This document shows, piece by piece, positions 30,353-38,389 of a stretch of DNA of 64,000 nt. A program made the position numbers and the translations under genes. The notes below the pieces were generated by a model. The model saw nothing but the letters and a program-made list of their open reading frames with translations. It made no database searches and was not told the origin of the DNA. The DNA lies in contig NZ_MCUN01000007.1 of assembly GCF_002873455.1 (NCBI RefSeq), positions 124,001-188,000 on the forward strand, given 5' to 3'. Position 1 is the first letter of the stretch; every line of letters begins with the position of its first letter. The DNA comes from Vibrio splendidus (lineage in GTDB: Bacteria; Pseudomonadota; Gammaproteobacteria; Enterobacterales; Vibrionaceae).

Positions 30353-31645
30353 GTGCAAGCTAACTTTATTGATGGAACCACCCTGTATCGTCAGCACTCT
30401 TTTGAGTTGCCACTCGACTATCAAGCCAAAGATGGACAACAGATCCAAGTCTTCGCACGTGAACTGGTTGATCTCGCTAAAGATGCGCAAGAACTGCCGT
30501 GGTTGATCTACTTTCAGGGCGGCCCAGGCTTTCCATCTCCACGAGTGAGCGGTCAATCAGGTTGGCTAAAGCGTGCATTACAAAACTATCGTGTTCTGCT
30601 TCTGGACCAACGTGGTACGGGCAACAGCACGGTTATCAGCCATGAAACCTTGGCGCATCTGTCTCCAGAACAACAAGTCGAATACTTAACGCATTTCAGA
30701 GCCGACAATATCGTTCGTGATGCTGAAGCGATTCGTGAACAGTTTGGTATTAAGCAATGGTCGACGATTGGTCAAAGCTTTGGTGGATTCTGTACCCTAA
30801 GTTATTTGTCACTGTTCCCACAGAGCTTACAGCGTTGTTATGTGACGGGCGGCATTCCTTCTATTGAACGAGAAGCTGACGATGTTTATCGTGCGACTTA
30901 CAAGCGTGTAGAAGACAAAAACAGAGCCTTCTTTGCTCAGTTCCCACAAGCACAAGCTATGTGTCGTGAGATCTCTGATTACCTGCTTAACAATGATGTG
31001 AGGCTGCCAAACGGTCAGGTGTTTACCGTTGAGCAATTCCAGCTGATAGGCATTAACCTTGGTGGCGGTGAAGCAAACCTTCCTATGTACTTCACGTTGG
31101 AGAGTGCGTTTGTTGAAGTGAACGGCAACAAGCAGTTGAGCTACAGCTTCCTAAATCAAATGCAGCAAGAGCAGGGTTACTTAACGAACCCAATCTACGC
31201 CATTTTGCATGAATCGATTTATTGCCAAGGCACTGCATCGAAATGGTCTGCACATCGCGTTCGCAATCAGTATCCACACTTTAACTACCAGTCGGGTAGC
31301 GAGTTCTGGTTTACCGGCGAAATGGTGTACCCGTGGATGTTCGATCAACTAGAAACGTTGAAGCCATTACGTGAAGCGGCGAATCTTCTGGCTGAGAAAT
31401 CAGATTGGGGCAAGTTGTACAACGCAGAACAGCTAAGCAAGAATACCGTGCCAATGGCATGCGCAGTTTACGCTGATGACATGTACGTAGAACTGGATTA
31501 CAGCCGTGAAACATTGGCGAATATACCAAACTCAAAAGCGTGGATTACCAACGAGTACGAACACAATGGTTTGAGAGTCGATGGCGAAAGAATTGTAGAT
31601 AAGTTAATGACGATGGTTGAAGCGTTAGAGAACCTGCCAAAATAG
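30353..31645 (+). CDS. Alpha/beta-hydrolase, proline iminopeptidase family (S33)
   Basis: A 430-residue cytosolic peptidase-like hydrolase. The oxyanion-hole region is YFQGGPGFPSP, RVLLLDQRGTGNS is the family's conserved loop, and the nucleophile is Ser-142 in GQSFGGFCTLSY. The acid and His are expected in AVYADDMYVE and NEYEHNGL. Such enzymes release N-terminal proline from peptides. The start is GTG at 30353 with AAGGAATGAA upstream. Single gene with a degenerate repeat tract and a terminator behind it. Confidence 0.88.
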   Translation: MQANFIDGTTLYRQHSFELPLDYQAKDGQQIQVFARELVDLAKDAQELPWLIYFQGGPGFPSPRVSGQSGWLKRALQNYRVLLLDQRGTGNSTVISHETLAHLSPEQQVEYLTHFRADNIVRDAEAIREQFGIKQWSTIGQSFGGFCTLSYLSLFPQSLQRCYVTGGIPSIEREADDVYRATYKRVEDKNRAFFAQFPQAQAMCREISDYLLNNDVRLPNGQVFTVEQFQLIGINLGGGEANLPMYFTLESAFVEVNGNKQLSYSFLNQMQQEQGYLTNPIYAILHESIYCQGTASKWSAHRVRNQYPHFNYQSGSEFWFTGEMVYPWMFDQLETLKPLREAANLLAEKSDWGKLYNAEQLSKNTVPMACAVYADDMYVELDYSRETLANIPNSKAWITNEYEHNGLRVDGERIVDKLMTMVEALENLPK

Positions 31646-31653
31646 TCGAATTG

Positions 31654-31799
31654 CTTATGTTAGAAGCTATCTACGTTAAAAGCTTATGTATGTCAGAAGC
31701 TATGTACGTTAGAGACGGGCTACGTTAGAAGTGACGTAAATTAGAAGTTACGTAAACTAGAAGCTATCTACGTTAGAAATAAGATACGCTAGAAACAAG
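31654..31799. repeat. Degenerate tandem repeat (about nine units of 15-17 bases)
   Basis: Successive units resemble CTACGTTAGAAGCTAT with substitutions and small indels (for example CTTATGTTAGAAGCTAT, CTACGTTAAAAGCTTA, CGTAAACTAGAAGCTAT). It fills the space between the peptidase stop and its terminator, and no reading frame is conserved through it. Confidence 0.7.
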
Positions 31800-31829
31800 A
31801 AAACGCTGCATCCGTGCAGCGTTTTTTTA
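31799..31829 (+). terminator. Rho-independent terminator after the peptidase gene
   Basis: AAAACGCTGCA / TGCAGCGTTTT stem with a four-base loop and a seven-T run. Confidence 0.88.
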
Positions 31830-31924
31830 TGTCATCGAACTGTGTTTTACTAGCCGTGATGTTAAGAACTACAGCTAACTGAAACTGAGAGTTTAAGAAC
31901 CGGGAGGGATAGTTCCTAAACTCA

Positions 31925-32107
31925 TTATGGTTGGATGACGATATCTTGATTTTCAGTGGTCGATAAGCTGGCGCGGTTCTGTTCGATAAGTTGAGCCGCA
32001 TAAGAGGGAGTCACAGCTTGAATTTCGCCTTTCGAACGAATAGTTAGTGCTTCCCACGCATGATCACGGTATTTGCCTGTTTGTGTATATTCAATAAGTA
32101 CTCTCAT
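31925..32107 (-). CDS. Small hypothetical protein (60 aa)
   Basis: A 60-residue soluble protein starting MRVLIEYTQTGKYRDHAWEA. GGAAAGAAG precedes the ATG. The composition is ordinary for a folded small protein, with no signal peptide or membrane helix. No family is recognised. It is upstream of the PIP terminator on the opposite strand, and stands alone. Confidence 0.55.
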   Translation of the reverse strand: MRVLIEYTQTGKYRDHAWEALTIRSKGEIQAVTPSYAAQLIEQNRASLSTTENQDIVIQP

Positions 32108-32263
32108 GATTCTTCTTTCCGATGTGTGGTTAACGTGCTACTAACATTAGCGTCATTATGATGGTTACACACCTGTTAAATGTGAAACATAAGATTAACC
32201 AAATGAAGTGGGCAGGGATTTGAAAGATGGCCTTTCTTACACTTTTGACAAACTCGTAGCCAT

Positions 32264-32290
32264 AAAAAAACGCTGCACAGTGGCAGCGTT
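32264..32290 (-). terminator. Rho-independent terminator of the 75-aa gene
   Basis: Stem AACGCTGC / GCAGCGTT with, on the minus strand, a trailing T run (the AAAAAAA at 32264-32270 of the plus strand), about 25 bases after the stop of the gene at 32316. Confidence 0.82.
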
Positions 32291-32315
32291 AAAGTCGAGA
32301 TAATTTGAAGAACGA

Positions 32316-32543
32316 TCAGTTGCTTTCTAGACCAACAATCTTGCGAGCAGACATCACCGCACTATCTAAATCGGTCAATCTACCAGCACTCGCCGGACCA
32401 AGAACTGATGAATACAAAGCCAACTGTTTCTCAAATGATAAATCTAATTGGTTATATAGATTTTGGCGGATTTGAGCGTGTTGCTGTGGCTTTGCGCTCG
32501 ACAGGCCTTCCAACGTATCGTAAATGAGTGTAGTTGTATCCAT
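32316..32543 (-). CDS. Small hypothetical protein (75 aa)
   Basis: A 75-residue, mostly helical soluble protein starting MDTTTLIYDTLEGLSSAKPQ. AAGGAC precedes the ATG and a dedicated terminator follows, so it is very likely a real gene. No conserved domain is recognised. Confidence 0.62.
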   Translation of the reverse strand: MDTTTLIYDTLEGLSSAKPQQHAQIRQNLYNQLDLSFEKQLALYSSVLGPASAGRLTDLDSAVMSARKIVGLESN

Positions 32544-32704
32544 ATCTGTCCTTAGTGCATCTTTATATAATTTTGTATATTATGCACTTGGTGTCACCTT
32601 TGTTCTGCGAGATTGATCGCATTATGTGCAGCTCTGCTTAATTGTGTAATCAGTTGGTTACAATTGTGTTGTTCAGCAATACATCGAAAGCTCGGGCTTG
32701 GGCA

Positions 32705-32733
32705 AAAGAAAAGGAGACACATTGGTCTCCTTT
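32705..32733 (-). terminator. Terminator of the cbb3 oxidase operon
   Basis: Nine-base stem AAAGGAGAC / GTCTCCTTT. On the minus strand it is followed by a T-rich tail (TTTTCTTTTG). It lies about 90 bases past the stop of the gene at 32820. Confidence 0.75.
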
Positions 32734-32819
32734 AGGGGGGTTAGACAGCGATAAAATTTACGTGTTGTTCGCTGCTTGTGAAGCGAATTGCTACTTACAA
32801 CTGCGTATAGCTACGTCGC

Positions 32820-34976
32820 CTATCTAATGTTGATCGTGTTGTCTCTGCGATCGTACATGTCCGGCGTGGTGTGCAAGCCGCCCGCATAACCTGCGGCTTC
32901 AAGTGTTTCTCTTACTTCTCGAACATGCTCCGCCGTGACGGGTTCATTTCTATCTCCAAGGTTCGACCGTACAAAGGTGATTAATTCGGCTAAGCGTTGA
33001 TCCGACAATACATCCTCAAAACTTGCCATTGGCATGAAGTTTCTGTCTTTGTCGAGATAAGTGGGCTGCAAGCCGCGAACGGTTACCGCAATGGTGTTGA
33101 ATGGGTCGCTGTGCATTATGATGCCGTTATTCAACAGAGTAGGGGCGATTGGGTCGCGACCTTTACCATCGTCTCCATGACATGCTCCACAGGTTTGTCG
33201 ATAGGTTGTATAGATTTCACTGCCATAGGCGGCTTCATCAAACCCTTTAGGCTGTAACGGAACTGCGTCACTGGCAATGGTGTTGTTGATGTCACCACTG
33301 AGTAGGTAGTAGGACATTGACTCAATATCTTCACGTGTCATCAAACTTAGGCTATTTTTCACTACGTCTGCCATGCCCGCAAAAGCGGTGCCTTTATCCG
33401 AGTGACCTGTGTGTAAGAAATCGGTCAGTGTCGCTTCATCCCAACCATCGATATAGAGCTCATTAGCTGTGATATCAGGCGCATTCCAACCGTCAATCAA
33501 GTTTCCTTGGAAAATACGTTCAGGTATCAGCGCTTGAGCAATGTTTCGTGGCGTGTGGCATTCAGAGCAGTGTCCAAGCCCCGCTACCCAATACTTCCCT
33601 TGTTGCCACTTATCAACGTTTTCGACTTCCGTTTTCAGCTCTTCAGGCACTTGGTAGTCAATCGGGTCGGTATCCATGAACACAATGTTCCAACCAAGCA
33701 AACCTAAGCGAATATTCGATGGGAACATCATGCTGTTGTCATCATTGCGTCGAGGAACGGCGGTAATGGACTGCATGTATTCCCACAAATCGATCATGTC
33801 TTGGTCGGTTAGGTGCTGATAAGAGGTGTAAGGCATCGCAGGGTATAAATAGCCGTTCTTACCTTTACCGGCAACTAACGCAGCCCTAAAATCATCGAAG
33901 TCGTAGGTTCCTATTCCTTCCGTCGTGTGCGGAGTTATGTTGGTTGAATACACGGTGCCGAAAGGGGTCACAAAAGGTAGCCCGCCAGCAAAGGGTTCGC
34001 CCCCTTCTGCACTGTGACACGCGACACAGTCACCGGCATAAGCCAGGTATTCACCACGCTCAACAGACGATGCTTTCAAAGTCGCGAGTCTTTGTTGCTC
34101 TACTTCACCGGAGTGTCGGATGTAAGCCCCAAGAGCGAGTATTTCGTTCTCTGTAAGTTGCTCATCAAACGCCGGCATCAGGTTGTTCAAGCCGTAATTG
34201 ATGGTGTGTTGAATCTCTTCAATACTGCCGCCGTGCAACCATATGTCGTCTGAAAGATCAGGCACGCCAATCGCGGGGTTCGCAACCGAACCATCAGCAT
34301 GACAAGACGAACAGTATTTAGAAAACAAGCCTTTACCGAGCTCCACCTTGATCTCAGGAACATCGGTGTGCCTTTGATTTAGAGAAGCTAAGTAATATGA
34401 CATCTTAGCGACTTCATCAGGGCGAACAACTTCACTCCACCCCGGCATAGCACCATTCCGACCTTTGGCGATCGAATGAATAACAGCCTCGTCACTGCCA
34501 CCATAGAGCCACTCTTGGTCTATCAGGTTAGGAAAGTGCTTTTGCCCCTGAGCGTTGTTGCGATGACATGCTGCGCAGTGAGTTTGAAAGAGGATTTTGC
34601 CGCTGTTCACTATTTGTAGAACGTCAGCCAAGCCGTCTAAGGTTGTCTCACTGGTTTGTGAAAACTGTTCATTAAGGCTGGTGGTGGGTGAGCTGAGCTT
34701 GTCGTCGCTTTGCTTCCAATCGACTAACCCTTCCCACTCGCCAAGCCCTGGATAAAGCACTAGATAACCTGCAGAGAGTAAGAACGCCACCGCATAGCTT
34801 ACAAATAGCAGTTTAGGTGGTGGTGCGTCTTTCTCTTCGATGCCATCAAAAGTACCAAGGGTGTGGTCTTGATCAGCTCGGTGATTGCTACGCCAGTACT
34901 TAACGACAACGGACACCATAAGAACGAAGAAAATTAAGGTTAAAATTACCGCCCATAGATTCCAGAATGTACTCAT
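32820..34976 (-). CDS. CcoP-type subunit of cbb3 oxidase fused to a three-haem dehydrogenase cytochrome c
   Basis: A 718-residue protein. Residues 1-292 match CcoP: N-terminal membrane helix (FWNLWAVILTLIFFVLM), the FDGIEEKDAPPP linker, a second helix ending YLVLYPGLGEWEG, then two c-type haem sites at residues 134-138 (CAACH) and 222-226 (CSSCH). Residues about 305-690 match the three-haem cytochrome subunit of membrane alcohol/gluconate dehydrogenases: GEYLAYAGDCVACHSAEGG, PFAGGLPFVTPFGTVYSTNI (in parts) with haem sites at 317-321, 470-474 (GLGHCSECHTPRN) and 596-600 (CGACHGDDG). Normal CcoP is about 300 residues. It overlaps ccoO by four bases (ATGA). The reading is continuous with no sign of a frameshift. 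It would place five c haems on the electron entry side of the oxidase. Confidence 0.88.
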   Translation of the reverse strand: MSTFWNLWAVILTLIFFVLMVSVVVKYWRSNHRADQDHTLGTFDGIEEKDAPPPKLLFVSYAVAFLLSAGYLVLYPGLGEWEGLVDWKQSDDKLSSPTTSLNEQFSQTSETTLDGLADVLQIVNSGKILFQTHCAACHRNNAQGQKHFPNLIDQEWLYGGSDEAVIHSIAKGRNGAMPGWSEVVRPDEVAKMSYYLASLNQRHTDVPEIKVELGKGLFSKYCSSCHADGSVANPAIGVPDLSDDIWLHGGSIEEIQHTINYGLNNLMPAFDEQLTENEILALGAYIRHSGEVEQQRLATLKASSVERGEYLAYAGDCVACHSAEGGEPFAGGLPFVTPFGTVYSTNITPHTTEGIGTYDFDDFRAALVAGKGKNGYLYPAMPYTSYQHLTDQDMIDLWEYMQSITAVPRRNDDNSMMFPSNIRLGLLGWNIVFMDTDPIDYQVPEELKTEVENVDKWQQGKYWVAGLGHCSECHTPRNIAQALIPERIFQGNLIDGWNAPDITANELYIDGWDEATLTDFLHTGHSDKGTAFAGMADVVKNSLSLMTREDIESMSYYLLSGDINNTIASDAVPLQPKGFDEAAYGSEIYTTYRQTCGACHGDDGKGRDPIAPTLLNNGIIMHSDPFNTIAVTVRGLQPTYLDKDRNFMPMASFEDVLSDQRLAELITFVRSNLGDRNEPVTAEHVREVRETLEAAGYAGGLHTTPDMYDRRDNTINIR

Positions 34977-35587
34977 TGTGATACCTCCTGTGACGTATCT
35001 TTACCAAGGCTTTGTAGATAACGGATCAGAGCTTCACCTTTAGTCTTTCCTCTCAGCTGCAGTCTGGCATCGCCAAGTTCTTGGTCGGTATAAGGCACGC
35101 CTAGTGTGCGTAAGGCTTCCATTTTGTCGCTGATATCATCCCCTGTAAGCGTTTGTTCAAACAGCCAAGGGTAAGAGGGCATGATAGATGTCGGCACAAC
35201 TTGGCGAGGGTTGATGAGATGAATAACATGCCATTGATCAGAATACTTTCTACCTAAGTTGGTTAAGTCGGGGCCAGTGCGTTTAGAACCCCACAAGTTA
35301 GGAAACTCATAGATATCGTCTGCCTCTTTATTCGGACGACCATTACGCTTCACTTCCGGTTCGAGAGGACGAACCATTTGCGTGTGACACACATGACAGC
35401 CTTCACTGATGTAGATGTCCCGTCCCGCTAACTCAAGCGGTGTAAGCGGCATCGCTAAGCTGCCTTTGGCAATATCATCACCGCGAACAATACTTGGCAC
35501 TACCCAGACCAGCAAAGAAAAGGAGGCGACGACAACGGTGGTCAAAATCAAAATGACGATTGAATGTGTAAAGTCTTTACTCATCAT
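34973..35587 (-). CDS. ccoO: cbb3-type cytochrome oxidase mono-haem subunit
   Basis: A 204-residue membrane-anchored c-type cytochrome. One N-terminal helix (about residues 9-30) is followed by GRDIYISEGCHVCHTQMVRP with the haem site at residues 64-68, then LWGSKRTGPDLTNLGRKYSD and IMPSYPWLF, all standard CcoO landmarks. It starts directly after the ccoN stop (TAAATG) and overlaps the ccoP-like gene. No ccoQ is found between them. Confidence 0.92.
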   Translation of the reverse strand: MMSKDFTHSIVILILTTVVVASFSLLVWVVPSIVRGDDIAKGSLAMPLTPLELAGRDIYISEGCHVCHTQMVRPLEPEVKRNGRPNKEADDIYEFPNLWGSKRTGPDLTNLGRKYSDQWHVIHLINPRQVVPTSIMPSYPWLFEQTLTGDDISDKMEALRTLGVPYTDQELGDARLQLRGKTKGEALIRYLQSLGKDTSQEVSQ

Positions 35588-37012
35588 TTAAGCTCCCTCA
35601 TTAACGGTGTGTTTAACGGCATGCACGACTGGCATACGAACGGTTTTAAACAAATTAATTGCCATAAGGAATAAACCCAGAACAAATAATGCACCACCAA
35701 AGAATCGTAAGAACAACCAAGGTGCTTTGAAGTCCATTGCTTCTACAAAACTGTAAATCAGTTCGCCATTTTCATTTTGAGCGAGCCACATATAACCTTC
35801 ACCGATGCCCGCGACCCAAAGCGCAATCGCATAAATCGCCACACCAGCATGAGCAAGCCAGAAGTGCCATTTAATGAGTCGTCGTGACCAAAGTTCGGTT
35901 TGGCCCCACAAGCGAGGAATGAAGTAGTAAAAAACCGCAATCCCTGACATCCCAACCCACCCGAGTGCGGCTGAATGTACGTGACCGATGATCCATTCGG
36001 TGTTGTGTGCCACCATGTTGAACCAGCGAATAGCAAGTAGGGGACCTTCGAATGTCGCCAAGCAGTAGTAAAGAATCGCCGAGAAAAAGAATAAAAGAAT
36101 GTAGTCGGACTTAAGTTTCTCTTTGTTTTGTAGAAGGGTCATTGCACTGTTGAACGCACCCGCCCAAGAAGGGAGCCACAGAATTAGGGACATCACGATA
36201 CCGATGTTCTGAATCCAAATAGGAACGGAAGAGTAAACTAAGTGATGTGTCCCGGCCCACGTGTAAAAGCCAACCAAACCCCAGAAATGGATGACAGACA
36301 AGCGGTAGGAATAGATAGGTCGATCCGCTGCTTTGGGTATGAAATAGTAATTCATACCAATCACACCGGCGGTCAGTAGGAAACCAACGGCATTATGTCC
36401 CCACCACCACTGTACAATTGCATCTTGAGCGCCTGCAAATACAGAGTAAGACTTCATCGCCGAGACCGGCAAAGCCAGGTTGTTGACAATAAAAATCATT
36501 GCGACAACGATAATGAAAGCAGCGAAGAACCAATTAGCAACAAAGATATGGCTCACTTTACGCTTGGCTAGGGTGCCAAAGAACAATACAGCATAAAGCA
36601 CCCACACTAGCACGATCATTAAGTCGATTGGCCATTCAAGTTCCGCATACTCTTTTGAGCTGGTGTGGCCTGCGGGTAAGGAAATGACAGCAAGCAAAAG
36701 AATGAATTGCCAACCCCAAAATACCATCCATGAAAGGCTTTTGTTGAACAAGTCGCAGTGTCCTGTTCGTTGAGCAATGTATAAAGACGTTCCCATCAAA
36801 ATATTCACGACAAATCCGTATATCACCCCGGAAGTGTGTAGAGGGCGGAGTCGACCAAACTGGAAGTATTGAGAATCGAAATTGAGGACTGGCCAATACA
36901 ACTGAGCGGCGAGGATCACGCCGATGATCATACCTACAACCGCCCAAATTAAAGATGCGATGATAAAATATCTCACGACCTTAATGTTGTACTGCGTTGT
37001 CACTTGTTCCAT
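35588..37012 (-). CDS. ccoN: cbb3-type cytochrome oxidase catalytic subunit I
   Basis: A 474-residue, twelve-helix haem-copper oxidase subunit of the C family. Haem and copper ligands: RLRPLHTSGVIYG (low-spin haem His), WWGHNAVGF (CuB His), the pair in AGTHHLVYSSVP (canonical AGPHHLHY), and the haem-b/b3 His region HNTEWIIGHVHSAALGW. The proline before the His pair is Thr here and several flanking positions differ from proteobacterial CcoN, so it belongs to a divergent branch. cbb3 oxidases give high-oxygen-affinity respiration. Confidence 0.92.
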   Translation of the reverse strand: MEQVTTQYNIKVVRYFIIASLIWAVVGMIIGVILAAQLYWPVLNFDSQYFQFGRLRPLHTSGVIYGFVVNILMGTSLYIAQRTGHCDLFNKSLSWMVFWGWQFILLLAVISLPAGHTSSKEYAELEWPIDLMIVLVWVLYAVLFFGTLAKRKVSHIFVANWFFAAFIIVVAMIFIVNNLALPVSAMKSYSVFAGAQDAIVQWWWGHNAVGFLLTAGVIGMNYYFIPKAADRPIYSYRLSVIHFWGLVGFYTWAGTHHLVYSSVPIWIQNIGIVMSLILWLPSWAGAFNSAMTLLQNKEKLKSDYILLFFFSAILYYCLATFEGPLLAIRWFNMVAHNTEWIIGHVHSAALGWVGMSGIAVFYYFIPRLWGQTELWSRRLIKWHFWLAHAGVAIYAIALWVAGIGEGYMWLAQNENGELIYSFVEAMDFKAPWLFLRFFGGALFVLGLFLMAINLFKTVRMPVVHAVKHTVNEGA

Positions 37013-37051
37013 AACAAGGCTCCTTGCCTAAAGTTTTGAATCGCCGTCTAG

Positions 37052-37456
37052 TTATTCTGAAGTGTTGAGCTTGGTTTCGGCATTACTATTGTTGCTGCTG
37101 TGCTGAGAGTCATTACCTAGCTGAGAAAAGAAATAAGAAATGTCTCGAATATCTTGATCTGAAAGTGTGTCGGCTTGTTGCTGCATCAGTATTGCTAGGC
37201 CACTGGTTCGTTCTCTGGTTTGGTAATCTTTCAAAGATGAAATGAGATACCCCACTTTTTGACCTCGAAGATTAGGGTAGGGATCTTGCGTGGAGATGCC
37301 ATCATCACCGTGACAGGTCATACACACTTTGGCTTTTTGTTTACCCAATTCAAATTGTTCTTTGTCTAGTGCGGCATAAACTGGATGCGTTACAAGCGTC
37401 ATCAACAGGACGGAAAGTGCGGTTATGGGGTCAAACTTACGCATATTTAAACTCAT
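37052..37456 (-). CDS. Periplasmic mono-haem cytochrome c (c4/c5-like)
   Basis: A 134-residue exported cytochrome: signal peptide (MRKFDPITALSVLLMTLVTHPVYA) and one haem site CMTCH at residues 45-49 followed by GDDGIST. Short c4-like helices follow (YQTRERTSGLAILMQQQA). It is first in the oxidase operon, 40 bases before ccoN, and is a natural electron donor to the CcoO/CcoP subunits. The C-terminal tail is Ser/Asn-rich. Confidence 0.85.
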   Translation of the reverse strand: MSLNMRKFDPITALSVLLMTLVTHPVYAALDKEQFELGKQKAKVCMTCHGDDGISTQDPYPNLRGQKVGYLISSLKDYQTRERTSGLAILMQQQADTLSDQDIRDISYFFSQLGNDSQHSSNNSNAETKLNTSE

Positions 37457-37923
37457 TACAGGTTCCCTTGGTTATGAAATTGATCAGCGTTTCTTCGTTG
37501 AGATTAAGTCTATCTAAATGCAGTTACTTGCACGAAAGCGGTTGGAAAGGTTCAAAAAACGGCTTACGTTCGTTTAAAGGTTATGCCGTGTTAGTTGTTC
37601 TCGCTACTTGTTGAGCTATTTTTACTGTTAATTCTATATCCTAGTACGTATTCATCAGGTCGATTGGATTACTTGTTGTGTTCAAAATGCGATGTTTTAG
37701 TCGTAAACGTTGGAAAGATAAATATTTGATGGTGAGCACCACGCCCCTTTGGTCTTGAATTTGAGTGGAGCGAGGGGGTAACGAAGTTGGCTGTTAATTA
37801 ATGTAAAGACGGTATGGATAAGCTGAAAGCTATATGATTGAAAAATTAGATAATCATGACTCAAGTTAAATGGTCAATTTAGGCTAGACTGAATTAAGTG
37901 ACCTTTTTGAAATGGAGTTTAGA

Positions 37924-38379
37924 ATGAGAGTTGCATTCTTGGTTATATTCTCGCTATTTTCGTTTTCTATTTTTGCTGCTTCTGAACTAACGGTGTTTGA
38001 CCACTTAGGGCAAAAACACAAGTTAAGTACGGAGCAGCTTCTACTGCTCCCTCAAACTGAAATAAAGACTTCACTGCCTTGGGTGGAGGGGACTTCTGTT
38101 TACAGCGGTGTGACGTTGCAAGCCGTTCTTCAAACCATAGATCTACCGATATCTTCACAAGTCACTTTTGTCGCACTGAATGACTATAAAATTGCCGTGC
38201 CTAAGGAAGATTTTGATGTTTATCAACCGGTTATCGCCATAAAGCAAAATGGTAAGTTGATGTCAGTGAGAGACAAAGGGCCTTATTGGTTGATTTACCC
38301 ACTTTCTTCAAATCCAGAAATCAATACTACGGATTTCCATGCCAAGATGATTTGGCAGATAAGAGATATTCACCTGTAG
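37924..38379 (+). CDS. Periplasmic SUOX-fold (oxidoreductase molybdopterin-binding domain-like) protein
   Basis: A protein of about 151 residues from ATG 37924 (GGAG six bases upstream; an ATG at 37912 lacks a site). The signal peptide ends near SIFAAS. The mature part resembles the C-terminal part of sulfite-oxidase/YedY-type domains: VYSGVTLQAVLQ, VTFVALNDYKIAVPKEDF, PVIAIKQNGK and GPYWLIYPL. The Cys that binds the cofactor in SUOX enzymes is absent, so it is unlikely to be an enzyme by itself and may bind a ligand. It precedes by ten bases a membrane GGDEF-like protein, suggesting a periplasmic sensor partner. Confidence 0.6.
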   Translation: MRVAFLVIFSLFSFSIFAASELTVFDHLGQKHKLSTEQLLLLPQTEIKTSLPWVEGTSVYSGVTLQAVLQTIDLPISSQVTFVALNDYKIAVPKEDFDVYQPVIAIKQNGKLMSVRDKGPYWLIYPLSSNPEINTTDFHAKMIWQIRDIHL

Positions 38380-38389
38380 AGGTTCGACT

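Noticed and set aside
31654..31799. CRISPR-like array
   Set aside because: Units are contiguous, degenerate and too short, with no spacers and no cas genes.
34973..34976. Missing ccoQ as a sequencing gap
   Set aside because: ccoO and the ccoP-like gene overlap by ATGA, so no room exists for ccoQ; some cbb3 operons naturally lack it.
37475..37495. FNR/Anr box before the oxidase operon
   Set aside because: Only a TTGAT half with no matching second half.
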